The notes under the pieces were generated by a model that saw only the letters and a list, made by a program, of their open reading frames with translations, searched no databases and was not told the DNA's origin. The position numbers and the translations under genes are program-made. Shown here one piece after another: positions 17,806-26,036 of a DNA stretch of 64,000 nucleotides. Position 1 is the stretch's first letter. Every line of letters begins with the position of its first letter. The stretch is from an uncultured Oxalobacteraceae bacterium. Its GTDB lineage: Bacteria; Pseudomonadota; Gammaproteobacteria; Burkholderiales; Burkholderiaceae_D. Location of the stretch: contig CAITOF010000099.1 in assembly GCA_903893945.1 (NCBI GenBank), forward strand, positions 1 to 64,000, written 5' to 3'.

Positions 17806-18486
17806 TCATGGTTGCGTAGCGGTGGAAACCGTGTTGCTGGTGTGACGCCGGGCCGGTTTCAGGTAGATCGATTTATCCGTAAAATGGATCGTCAGATCAA
17901 CACCGATCTCGCCAACGCCGTTACTGAGTGCCTCAACCCAGAATTGACGTCTGTCAAAATGGATCAGCGTAGTCAGATCGATGTCTGCATGGGTAAAAAC
18001 GGTGTAGTCATTGGGGATTAACTGGTCGATCGCCTGTTCCAGGGTCGTTTTGCTGCGTTTGATATGGACAGATTTGCGATACAGATTCGTAATGAATTCG
18101 ATGTCGGCGTCGTACATGCCCTGACCCAGCGCTTCCAGCCAGTTTCCTGCACCATCGACAGCGATGACAGACTGGATATCCACATCCGGATCAATCTCAA
18201 TGTGGTAATTGCCAGGGATGTACTGGTAGATTGCTTTTTCGAGCGGCAGCGACATAGGCCCGGTTGAGTTAAGGCGACTCTGGCCGGGATCGCCGGGCAG
18301 CTTGTCGGCTTGGGCAGACACAGTTCTGGACAACGATTTTTCGCCGTGCACTGATGTGGGGTCGCGGCGGCCTGCGCCGACCGGGCCCGGTTCGTTAAGC
18401 GCTGACCAAGGCTCCAACGGGCCCGGCGTGAATTGGCAACCGCTGATCATCAACATTGCGCAAAGGAGCAGCCTGGGCGTTTTCAT
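17806..18486 (-). CDS. lipoprotein with two 62-residue repeats, first gene of pilus operon
   Basis: 226 residues. The lipoprotein signal (MKTPRLLLCAMLMISGC) has Cys 17 as the lipidation site. After a Pro/Gly-rich linker come two homologous 62-residue units, residues 82-143 and 149-210, which align without gaps with 20 identities by my hand count. Both begin LE.AI.Q.IP..Y and contain D.D and W.EAL..G. The units resemble the small alpha/beta domains of PilL/TcpQ-type proteins, but I do not recognise an exact family. As first gene of the pil operon it is likely an outer-membrane partner of the PilN secretin. The ATG at 18486 was chosen over a longer frame to 18615 because AGGTA lies 8 nt upstream and it gives the lipoprotein signal. 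Confidence 0.65.
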   Translation of the reverse strand: MKTPRLLLCAMLMISGCQFTPGPLEPWSALNEPGPVGAGRRDPTSVHGEKSLSRTVSAQADKLPGDPGQSRLNSTGPMSLPLEKAIYQYIPGNYHIEIDPDVDIQSVIAVDGAGNWLEALGQGMYDADIEFITNLYRKSVHIKRSKTTLEQAIDQLIPNDYTVFTHADIDLTTLIHFDRRQFWVEALSNGVGEIGVDLTIHFTDKSIYLKPARRHTSNTVSTATQP

Positions 18487-18792
18487 CGGGCGGTTACCTG
18501 CGGCAGGATCCGGCCGGTCCGGCATGGATAGTCTTGGCACTGCGTTGTTTCCATAGAGGGATTGAGGACATAAAAATGTTTTCTGAATAGAAAATGATTG
18601 TTTGGTGCAACTCATATTCCGACGGCGTTATCCATACGTTCCTGCAAAAAATCTTGCCGCCATATTCAATGATCGGAACCGGAAAAACAATGGGGTTTTT
18701 TTTTAGGATTTTTTTTATTTTTGGTATAGAATTCAAAGTTTTTTAATTTTCGCCTGGCCACAACAAATTGGTATGTATCAGCCAGCGAATGA

Positions 18793-18831
18793 AGTCAGCC
18801 AATCAAGCCAGCCAATCAAGCCAGCCAATCA
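18793..18831 (+). repeat. three tandem 13-bp repeats (AGYCAGCCAATCA)
   Basis: AGTCAGCCAATCA, AGCCAGCCAATCA, AGCCAGCCAATCA lie head to tail. The 11-bp core GCCAGCCAATC recurs once at 20853-20863, just upstream of the SIR2-TIR gene. They could be binding sites or simple slippage products. Confidence 0.8.
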
Positions 18832-18875
18832 CAAGCGGGCTGGCTTAATGCCCTGTCCTGGTGAGCCAGGCCGGG

Positions 18876-18893
18876 GTCGGCGTCGGCGTCGGC
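18876..18893 (+). repeat. three tandem GTCGGC hexamers
   Basis: A simple-sequence repeat 45 bp downstream of the 13-bp repeats in the same intergenic region. No function is suggested by it alone. Confidence 0.8.
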
Positions 18894-19070
18894 GTGTAAT
18901 CCTGGCTTGACCTTGCTTTTAGTGGGGTTTTTGTGAGGGGCAGCTCAATTACTAAAACATCATCTAAATTTGCCTAATGGCGATCCTGGGTGAATAATGG
19001 TTGCGGACGCGCGGCATTGTGTTTTTGTGAATTTGGACTATGCTATACGCATGCCGGCCAGATCAAGAAA

Positions 19071-20693
19071 ATGAATATGGACATTGCCAAACTGAAAATC
19101 GGTACGCGACTCGGAATCACTTTTTCTCTCGTCTTTGTTTCACTCATTGTGATATCGCTGGTGGGTATTGTCACGATGGCGTCGATGAACAAAGAAACCA
19201 AAACGCTGGTCAGTTCTGATTTTGTGAAAATGCGGCTCGCATATGTCGTTCTGGACAATGCACGGGCCAGCATGGCGCGCGTGTCCGGTATAGTCGCGGC
19301 CACCAATGACAAGGATGCCAATTCTGCCAAAGATCGGTTGATCGCCACGACCAGAAATTTTGATGAAGCACTGGGCAAACTGGAGCCGATGCTGGTCACA
19401 GATGCATCCAGGGAAATTTATGCCAGAATCAAAACCTCCCGCGATGTGTATGTGACCTCCTATGGCAAAGTGCTGACCCTGATTTCGCAGGATAAACGGG
19501 AAGAGGCATCGCTTCTGGCGTATGGCGAAACCTACAAAGCGCTGCTGGCACTGGTTGCCAATCTGCGCGATTTATCCGGTTATCAGGAAAAAGTGTTTGC
19601 TGAAACGACAGAAAAAACCGAACAGAATTATCAGACAGTGAGAATTGAAATAGTCGCCATTTCGGTGATTGCATTGCTAATGGGCATGGCAGCGGCGCTG
19701 TGGATTACGCGCTCCATTACCAGACCGATCAGTCAGGCAGTGAACATTGCGAAAACCATTGCCGCAGGCGATTTGACGACGAGGTTTTCAACCCGGAATA
19801 CCGACGAGACGTCCCAGCTGATCAATGCCCTGCAGGACATGAATGACAGTCTGTATAAAATTGTTGACGAGGTACGGACCGGGACCGAGATCATTTCCAC
19901 GGCGTCAGTTGAAATTGCCCAGGGCAATCTGGATCTGTCGGGCCGCACTGAATCCCAGGCCGGTACACTGGAACAGACGGCTGCTTCCATGGAGCAGTTA
20001 ACCAGTACGGTAAAGCAGAACGCCGATAATGCCCATCAGGCCAATCTGCTGGCTAACCAGTCTTCAGAGGTGGCGGTTCAGGGTGGGCAGGCTGTTGCGC
20101 AGATTATCGGCACGATGGATGAAATCAGGGAGTCATCGAAGAAAATTGTTGAGATTATCAGCGTCATCGATGGCATAGCTTTTCAGACCAATATTCTGGC
20201 GCTGAATGCCGCCGTGGAAGCGGCCCGAGCCGGTGAGCAGGGACGCGGGTTTGCGGTGGTGGCTTCCGAAGTCAGAAATCTGGCGCAACGTTCCGCCGTC
20301 GCCGCCAAAGAGATTAAAACGCTGATTGACACGTCAGTACAGAAAGTCGAGACCGGCAGCAAACAGGTTAATGATGCCGGTATTACCATGGATAACGTGG
20401 TTCACAGTATCAAGCAGGTCACGGTCATGATAGGTGAAATTACCACCTCAAGTCAGGAACAGTCTCAGGGTATCGACCAGGTTAACCAGGCGATAATTGA
20501 AATGGAAAACGTGACCCAGCAAAACGCCGCGCTGGTCGAAGAAGCGTCTGCGGCGGCCAGTTCCCTGCAAGAGCAGTCACAGAACCTGATGGCGACGGTC
20601 AACGTATTCCAGTTGGGGAAACGTGGCTCCACCTTACACAGTAATCCGGAACCACATCGATCTTCCACTGGAAATCGAAAATTGCTCACCTAG
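19071..20693 (+). CDS. methyl-accepting chemotaxis protein
   Basis: 540 residues from the ATG that directly precedes [20 protein letters not shown]. The first membrane helix is near residues 14-36, a periplasmic four-helix-bundle sensor of ~150 residues follows, a second helix ([16 protein letters not shown]) lies near 205, then a HAMP domain ([22 protein letters not shown]) and the cytoplasmic signalling coiled coil. The hairpin tip [23 protein letters not shown], with [17 protein letters not shown], is the CheA/CheW-binding signature. It senses a small ligand through the periplasmic bundle and controls CheA. No CheR/CheB-type NWETF tail is present at the C terminus. No other che gene is nearby, so it is an orphan receptor. 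Confidence 0.92.
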   Translation: MNMDIAKLKIGTRLGITFSLVFVSLIVISLVGIVTMASMNKETKTLVSSDFVKMRLAYVVLDNARASMARVSGIVAATNDKDANSAKDRLIATTRNFDEALGKLEPMLVTDASREIYARIKTSRDVYVTSYGKVLTLISQDKREEASLLAYGETYKALLALVANLRDLSGYQEKVFAETTEKTEQNYQTVRIEIVAISVIALLMGMAAALWITRSITRPISQAVNIAKTIAAGDLTTRFSTRNTDETSQLINALQDMNDSLYKIVDEVRTGTEIISTASVEIAQGNLDLSGRTESQAGTLEQTAASMEQLTSTVKQNADNAHQANLLANQSSEVAVQGGQAVAQIIGTMDEIRESSKKIVEIISVIDGIAFQTNILALNAAVEAARAGEQGRGFAVVASEVRNLAQRSAVAAKEIKTLIDTSVQKVETGSKQVNDAGITMDNVVHSIKQVTVMIGEITTSSQEQSQGIDQVNQAIIEMENVTQQNAALVEEASAAASSLQEQSQNLMATVNVFQLGKRGSTLHSNPEPHRSSTGNRKLLT

Positions 20694-20734
20694 TCGACCC
20701 GGCGTGACCCCGTGGCCCGATCAAAAATATTTGC

Positions 20735-20748
20735 CTTTTGCGCAAAAG
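20735..20748. promoter_or_regulatory. 14-bp perfect palindrome upstream of the SIR2-TIR operon
   Basis: CTTTTGCGCAAAAG is a perfect two-fold symmetric sequence in the 250-bp gap between the chemoreceptor stop and the defence-like operon. It has no following T-run, so it is not a terminator. It could be an operator; no adjacent regulator gene is known. Confidence 0.4.
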
Positions 20749-20896
20749 CGACTGCTTCACTGCCAATTAAATTCCATGCAGCAACTTTTCCTTCAAAAAA
20801 CTTCTGTTGGATCAAAGAAATTAATTTAAACTAGCCCTTTGATTTATTCGCTGCCAGCCAATCTGTATCTGTTTAAACCGTCTGCACGGGGGAAAT

Positions 20897-20947
20897 ATGA
20901 AAGATTCGAAGTTGTTACTGCAACTGCTGCGTTGGAATGCAAATTGA
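20897..20947 (+). CDS. possible 16-residue leader peptide before the SIR2-TIR gene
   Basis: A short frame, MKDSKLLLQLLRWNAN, starts with an ATG preceded by a strong purine run (GGGGGAAAT, 20888-20896). Its TGA stop overlaps an in-frame TTG of the next gene (TTGA at 20944-20947), the arrangement expected for translational coupling. The downstream SIR2-TIR frame has no ATG before its conserved region. The alternative is that this is the true N terminus of the next protein, separated by a frameshift or sequencing indel. Confidence 0.35.
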   Translation: MKDSKLLLQLLRWNAN

Positions 20948-22344
20948 ACCATCCACTGCGCTTGCCGCTCTCCACCCTGGACGATGACGCCTGGGATGAT
21001 CTGCTCAGCTACATCGAAGACAAGCGTGTCATTCCGATCATTGGCCCCGAGCTGCTGGAAGTGCAGACCGATTCCGGTCCGCGACTGCTTTATGACTGGC
21101 TGGCGGAGAAGCTGGCAGTCAAACTCAGTGTCGATACGTCCCGATTGCCCCAACCCTACACGCTGAATGATGTGGTGTGCTGGTTTCTGTCGATGCGCGG
21201 TCGTCGCGAGGAAGCCTATGTGCGATTGCGCGCAATCTTGCGAGAAGCGGCGTTCGCACCACCGCGCGCGCTGCAACGGTTGGCGGCAATTACCGACTTT
21301 GACCTGTTTGTCACAACCACATTTGATTCACTGCTGGAGGAAGCGATCAATGGCGCCCGATTCAGTGGCGCGCTCGCCAATGAAGCCACGGAAGTAATCG
21401 CCTATGCGCCAAACCGGGTCACCGATCTGCCGTCGGAACGCGAAACCCTGGCCCGCCCTGTGGTGTACCACCTGTTTGGCAAAGTGGCCGCATCACCGAC
21501 CTATGTGATCTCTGACGAAGACACCCTCGAATTTATCTGTGCCCTGCAAAGTGATCATCTGGCACCCGAGAAGCTGTTTCATGAGCTGGAACATAATCAC
21601 CTGTTATTCATAGGCAGTAATTTTTCCAACTGGCTGGCGCGCCTGTTCTTGAGAATGGCCAAACGGCATCGCCTTTCAGATCCGCGCGATGTCGGTGAAA
21701 TACTGGCCGATGATCACAGTGGCGAAGATGAACGGCTGATGGATTTTCTGCAGCAGGTCAGTGTGCGTACAAGGGTCTATAGCGGCGCCGAAAAATTTGT
21801 TGATGAACTGCATGCACGCTGGATTTCCCGCCAGCAGAGACTGGCCGGCAAACCAGTCACGGGGCTGAATGCACCACAGCGTTTCTTGCCGCCGGCGCGG
21901 GAAATGCCGGATAACGCAGTCTTCATCAGTTATGCGCGTGACGACCTGCCCGCTGTGCAGCGTATCAAGGCCGGACTGGAAGCGCTCGGCGTAACGACCT
22001 GGTTCGACATGGACAGGCTTGAAGTCGGTGACGATTACGACCGTAAAATCCAGCGCAATATTGCGCGCTGTTCCTATTTTATCGCTGTGGTATCCGGTGC
22101 CACTGAGTCGCGTCATGAAGGTTATTTCCGGCGTGAATGGAACTACGCGATTGACCGCTCCCGCAATATGGCCGACGGCGCATTGTTTATACTGCCGGTC
22201 ACCATCGACGCGACCAGCGCCGCGCAGGCAATGGTACCAGACAAATTCAAGTCCCTGCATTTCACGCAGCTTATCAACGGTGAAGTGAGCGCTGAATTTG
22301 GTCAACGCCTGTTCGAATGCATGAATCACCGGAGTGATCAATGA
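20944..22344 (+). CDS. SIR2-like/TIR fusion protein, candidate NADase defence effector
   Basis: 466 residues if translation starts at the TTG coupled to the short upstream frame; an earlier in-frame TTG at 20839 adds 35 residues but has no ribosome site. Residues ~14-290 resemble the SIR2_2-type Rossmann domain: VIPIIGPELL (29-38), FVTTTFDSLLEEA (122-134), VVYHLFGKVAASPTYVISDED (173-193), LLFIGSNFSNWLARLF. The usual catalytic TTNYD is TTTFD here. Residues ~323-460 are a TIR domain: NAVFISYARDD, TTWFDMDRLEVGDDY, SYFIAVVSGA and GYFRREWNYA, where Glu398 is at the position of the catalytic glutamate of NAD-cleaving TIRs. It overlaps the next gene by 4 nt. Role inferred: regulated NAD(+) cleavage during infection. 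Confidence 0.8.
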   Translation: MNHPLRLPLSTLDDDAWDDLLSYIEDKRVIPIIGPELLEVQTDSGPRLLYDWLAEKLAVKLSVDTSRLPQPYTLNDVVCWFLSMRGRREEAYVRLRAILREAAFAPPRALQRLAAITDFDLFVTTTFDSLLEEAINGARFSGALANEATEVIAYAPNRVTDLPSERETLARPVVYHLFGKVAASPTYVISDEDTLEFICALQSDHLAPEKLFHELEHNHLLFIGSNFSNWLARLFLRMAKRHRLSDPRDVGEILADDHSGEDERLMDFLQQVSVRTRVYSGAEKFVDELHARWISRQQRLAGKPVTGLNAPQRFLPPAREMPDNAVFISYARDDLPAVQRIKAGLEALGVTTWFDMDRLEVGDDYDRKIQRNIARCSYFIAVVSGATESRHEGYFRREWNYAIDRSRNMADGALFILPVTIDATSAAQAMVPDKFKSLHFTQLINGEVSAEFGQRLFECMNHRSDQ

Positions 22345-25300
22345 CAGCAATAATAGGCAGCACCGATGCTACGGTGCAGGTCGACCAGTTGCATCCCTGG
22401 CTGGGTCTGGCGTCGTTCAGCGAAGATACGCGTAATTATTTTTACGGACGCGAGGAAGAAGTGGCGGAACTGGCGCGTCGTGTACAGCGCAAGTTACTCA
22501 CAGTACTGTTCGGCCAGTCGGGGCTGGGCAAGACATCGATTCTGCGCGCCGGCATCGTGCCGCGTTTGCGCAAAGAGGGCTACTGTCCGGTGTATGTGCG
22601 GATTGATTACGGACCGGAGGCGCCCACTGCCCAGCAGCAGATCAAGCAGGCTATCCTGCGCGAAACCGCCCAGTCAGGCAACTGGACCCGCAGCGGCGTT
22701 GCTTTGCCGGATGAAGCCTTGTGGGAGTTCCTGCATCATCGCGACGACATTCTGGAAGACGCTAACGGCAAGCCCCTTATCCCCTTGTTGATTTTTGACC
22801 AGTTTGAAGAGATCTTTACGCTGGCGCAGGGCGATGCCGATGGCAAAAAGCGCGCCAGTGAATTTCTGGATGGCTTGGCCGAGCTGGTAGAGAATCGCCC
22901 TTCAAAAGCACTGGAGGCACGGCTCGATATTGACGACAGCGCGGCAGACCGGTTTGATTTTGCGCGTAGCGATTATCGGGTCCTGATCACTCTGCGCGAG
23001 GATTATCTGGCGCATCTGGAATCGTTAAAGACCGACATGCCCAGCATTACCCAGAACCGCATGCGACTGGCACCGATGACCGGGCGGCAGGCACTCGCTG
23101 CGGTCACCGGTCCTGGAGGCAAGCTGGTGACCGAGGAAGTTGCCGAAGCGATAGTGCGCTTTGTCGCCGGCGGCGCTGAGCTGGCCAATGCGCAGGTTGA
23201 ACCATCACTGCTGAGCCTGATCTGTCGTGAATTGAATGACAAGCGCCTGGCTGCGGGACGCAATGAAATTTCGCTCGATCTGCTGGTCGGATCCTACGAC
23301 AGCATTCTGTCCGATTTTTATGAACGATCGCTGGCAGACCAGCCGCAGGCAGTCAGGAGCGTGATTGAGGATGTGTTGCTGACTGATTCCGGGTACCGTG
23401 AAAATGTCGCTGAAGAGCGGGTGCTCAGCGCGCTGACCCATGCCGGTGCCGAACCGGATTCACGCAGTGTACTGGCGCTGCTGGTAAATCGGCGTTTGCT
23501 GCGGATTGAGGACCGGCTGGATATTCGCCGGGTCGAGCTGACCCATGACGTGCTGTGCAGTGTTGTGAAAGCCAGCCGCGCGTTACGTCAGGAACGCGAG
23601 GAGCGGGCCGTCACCGAACGCAAGCTGGTTGAACAGCGCGAGCGGGAAAAATCGACCCGCAGGTCATTGATTCGGGCGCGCCAGATTGCTGCCGGCTGTC
23701 TGGTACTGACGATTGTTTCGGTCGTCAGCGGCATATTCGGCTATTTCAAGATGAAGCAGGCCGAAGAAACTCGCGTCCTGGCTGAGGCATCGCGCGGTGG
23801 CGCGGAAAAGCTGGTGGGCTACCTGCTGGACGACTTTTATGTTGAACTGGAGCCGATAGGCCGGCTCGATACCGTCGGAGAACTGGCCAAGCGCACCGTC
23901 AGCTATTACGACAACCTCCCTGTTGAAATGCGCACGGTCGAAACCGAAAGAAATCGCGCTCGTGCACTGTTGCGACTGGGACGGGTCGAGCAGCAGGAAG
24001 GCCGTATCGAGGAGGCATTAAAAAAACTCAATCAGGTCGAGGCGATACTTGAGCCTGCCCAGAGAGACGGATCAGCCACGATGTCTGATACCCTGACGCT
24101 GGCCAATGCGCTGTATTTTGACGGAGAAATTCTGTACGCGAACGGGGATCTTGATGGGGCCAATGCCAGGTATCTGCGTTCCACCGCTTTGTCCGGACCG
24201 CTGGCGCTGAAGGAGAATTCCAGTGCCGCTGCCAGGTTGACTTACGCGGGTGCCCTGACGCGCGTCGGGTATGTCAAGCTGCGCGCCTTTGATACTGATG
24301 CTGCACGCGCCGATTTTGTGGCGGTGCGCAATCTGTTTCCTGATGCAGGAGAACGCAAGGCCAATATACCGCTGAATATCGCGTACCTGAAAGCGGGGCA
24401 GTGGATGGTCGAAACCTATGTGCGAGGGGCCGTGCAGGATGTCGATGCCGCTGAACAACTGGCGTTAAATGTTATTGCCGGTGCCAGAGAGGTGCTACAC
24501 CAGCGGCCCACGCACTGGCCTGCTACCCAGATTGAGAGTAGCACCAATTTTATGCGTGGATACAACGCGGTGATGAACCGGCAACCCGGCAAAGCTCTTG
24601 GCATTTATGATGAGATGATTGAAAAGGAAAATCAGTCCAGGCTGATTGACCCGGATAATGAAAACACGGTAAGCGGGTTGGCCATCAGCTACGACCAGAA
24701 GAGTATAGCGCTTGGTTTACTGGGCCGTTTGACCGAAAGTTTGCAGGCTAATGAAAAGGTGTGGGAATTGTACAAGCGCGTAAAACCGGACGCATTTCAG
24801 GCGAGGAACCTGTATTATGCGGGTATGCTGATGTCGAAGCTGCTTGCCCAGCAGGGCGCCGGCAGGCGACTGGATGAAATGCGCGCCCACATGATGGAGA
24901 ACGGAAATCATGTTGTCAGAACTGCTGACCCGGAACTGGCTGAGGCCTATTCGGAGGAAATTGCGGTTGACGACGCCGAAATTCGCTACCTGCTCAACGA
25001 CCCCTCGCTGACGCTTGCTTTCCTGGATAAGCTGGGTCAGCGCTGTGCCCAGTTTCAGCCTAAGGCCAGGAATAAACTGGCCGTCACGACCAGCAGGACT
25101 TCTAACGTCCAGCTACTCAATATCCGGTCCAAGTTGGCGTATGCGAATGGCGATTTTGCACAGGCCGAGGCCAGTGCGCGCGCGTCAATTCAGCTCGATG
25201 ACAAAGTGGAAAAATTCCAGTCCAGAGACCAGGAAATCAATCTGGCGCTGGCATTGGCGCGGCTGCACCGTCTGCCAGAAGCAAAGGAGTTGCTCAAAAC

Positions 25301-25559
25301 AGTCAGGGCAGACCAGCGCGCCAGAATCGCTGCGGGCAGCGACGACCAGTTTTTACAACTGGAACTGGCCGAAGCCCTGTTTGCGACTGCGCTGACCGAG
25401 CCCAATGCAGGCACGGCAGAGTTGCATGAAGCGTTGGCAGTCCTCGCCCATTTGCCGGCGCCGATGCAGCAATATCGTGACGTGCAATTGTGGCGTGGGC
25501 GCATCAATGATGAACTGCGCCTGAATACCCGCGCCAGGACTGCGCCGCGTGCGGCATGA
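22341..25559 (+). CDS. nSTAND-type ATPase with membrane helix and helical-repeat C terminus
   Basis: 1072 residues. The N terminus, HPWLGLASFSEDTRNYFYGREEEVAEL, leads into Walker A GQSGLGKTS (58-66) and Walker B LLIFDQFEE (149-157), the pattern of the novel STAND NTPase 1 family. A winged-helix/arm-like region extends to ~residue 400 (RLLRIEDRLDIRRVELTHDVLCSVV). A basic coiled segment is followed by one membrane helix (~447-470, IAAGCLVLTIVSVVSGIFGYF) and ~600 residues of TPR-like helical repeats. STAND proteins are signal-sensing switches that oligomerise on ligand binding. Here it is likely the sensor or scaffold for the TIR protein encoded upstream, with which its start overlaps (ATGA), and for the next gene, which overlaps its stop (ATGA). 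Confidence 0.85.
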   Translation: MTAIIGSTDATVQVDQLHPWLGLASFSEDTRNYFYGREEEVAELARRVQRKLLTVLFGQSGLGKTSILRAGIVPRLRKEGYCPVYVRIDYGPEAPTAQQQIKQAILRETAQSGNWTRSGVALPDEALWEFLHHRDDILEDANGKPLIPLLIFDQFEEIFTLAQGDADGKKRASEFLDGLAELVENRPSKALEARLDIDDSAADRFDFARSDYRVLITLREDYLAHLESLKTDMPSITQNRMRLAPMTGRQALAAVTGPGGKLVTEEVAEAIVRFVAGGAELANAQVEPSLLSLICRELNDKRLAAGRNEISLDLLVGSYDSILSDFYERSLADQPQAVRSVIEDVLLTDSGYRENVAEERVLSALTHAGAEPDSRSVLALLVNRRLLRIEDRLDIRRVELTHDVLCSVVKASRALRQEREERAVTERKLVEQREREKSTRRSLIRARQIAAGCLVLTIVSVVSGIFGYFKMKQAEETRVLAEASRGGAEKLVGYLLDDFYVELEPIGRLDTVGELAKRTVSYYDNLPVEMRTVETERNRARALLRLGRVEQQEGRIEEALKKLNQVEAILEPAQRDGSATMSDTLTLANALYFDGEILYANGDLDGANARYLRSTALSGPLALKENSSAAARLTYAGALTRVGYVKLRAFDTDAARADFVAVRNLFPDAGERKANIPLNIAYLKAGQWMVETYVRGAVQDVDAAEQLALNVIAGAREVLHQRPTHWPATQIESSTNFMRGYNAVMNRQPGKALGIYDEMIEKENQSRLIDPDNENTVSGLAISYDQKSIALGLLGRLTESLQANEKVWELYKRVKPDAFQARNLYYAGMLMSKLLAQQGAGRRLDEMRAHMMENGNHVVRTADPELAEAYSEEIAVDDAEIRYLLNDPSLTLAFLDKLGQRCAQFQPKARNKLAVTTSRTSNVQLLNIRSKLAYANGDFAQAEASARASIQLDDKVEKFQSRDQEINLALALARLHRLPEAKELLKTVRADQRARIAAGSDDQFLQLELAEALFATALTEPNAGTAELHEALAVLAHLPAPMQQYRDVQLWRGRINDELRLNTRARTAPRAA

Positions 25560-26035
25560 GCGATAACACGGATGTCCTCCTGTTCAGGGCCGGACTTCGT
25601 CCCGGACAACCGTCCGTGTTACACAATCACCCGCACCGGGTCCGCGCCAGGAAACGCAAGGCCGCGGTCCAGGTAATTTTTGCCAGAACCGCTCTGCTGG
25701 TGCAGACGCTGGAAGGCAATGTACCCGCTTCAGCAGGCGACGCCATCATTACCGGCGCCCATGGTGAAGAGTGGCCGGTGCCCGGTGCCCGGTTTGCCGA
25801 AAAATACCGCGCCACCGACGGATTGCAGCAAGGAGACGATGGCACCTACCTTGCGCTGCCGATTGAAGTGGCGGCGCTGAAAATTGACCAGACGTTTGCG
25901 GTGCTGCAAAGTGATGGTGTTGCGCGTCTGAACGGCCAGGCCGGTGACTGGCTGATCGATTACGGTGACGGTAGTCTGGGTATCGTCGCTGATGCGATAT
26001 TTGACCAGATATACGACATCATGGAACCTGACTGA
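25556..26035 (+). CDS. PGDYG-domain protein of the SIR2-TIR/nSTAND operon
   Basis: 159 residues, soluble, no signal peptide. The segment VQTLEGNVPASAGDAIITGAHGE continuing to EWPVPGARFAEKY (residues ~49-85), and the C-terminal AGDWLIDYGDGSLGIV followed by FDQIYDIM, match PGDYG proteins, a small family without established biochemical function. N-terminal residues are KRKAAVQVIFARTA. The gene overlaps the nSTAND gene by 4 nt and is followed 1 nt later by a membrane-protein gene, so the four must be one transcript with coupled translation. Plausible roles are a regulatory or ligand-binding subunit of the putative immune complex; this is inference from position only. Confidence 0.72.
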   Translation: MSDNTDVLLFRAGLRPGQPSVLHNHPHRVRARKRKAAVQVIFARTALLVQTLEGNVPASAGDAIITGAHGEEWPVPGARFAEKYRATDGLQQGDDGTYLALPIEVAALKIDQTFAVLQSDGVARLNGQAGDWLIDYGDGSLGIVADAIFDQIYDIMEPD

Positions 26036-26036
26036 T

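Larger units (their letters stand above)
18487..19070. other. intergenic region between the pil operon and the chemoreceptor
   Basis: 584 bp between divergent genes, so it should hold the promoters of both. Visible contents: a very A/T-rich stretch with long T runs at about 18690-18745, a 13-bp tandem repeat at 18793-18831 and a GTCGGC triplet repeat at 18876-18893. I saw no convincing -35/-10 pair and no small gene with a good ribosome site. Confidence 0.6.

Noticed and set aside
18793-18831. CRISPR array
   Set aside because: The units are 13 bp and directly adjacent, with no spacers and no cas genes.
21676-22350. 224-codon open frame on the minus strand
   Set aside because: Antisense to the SIR2-TIR gene; no motif or ribosome site.
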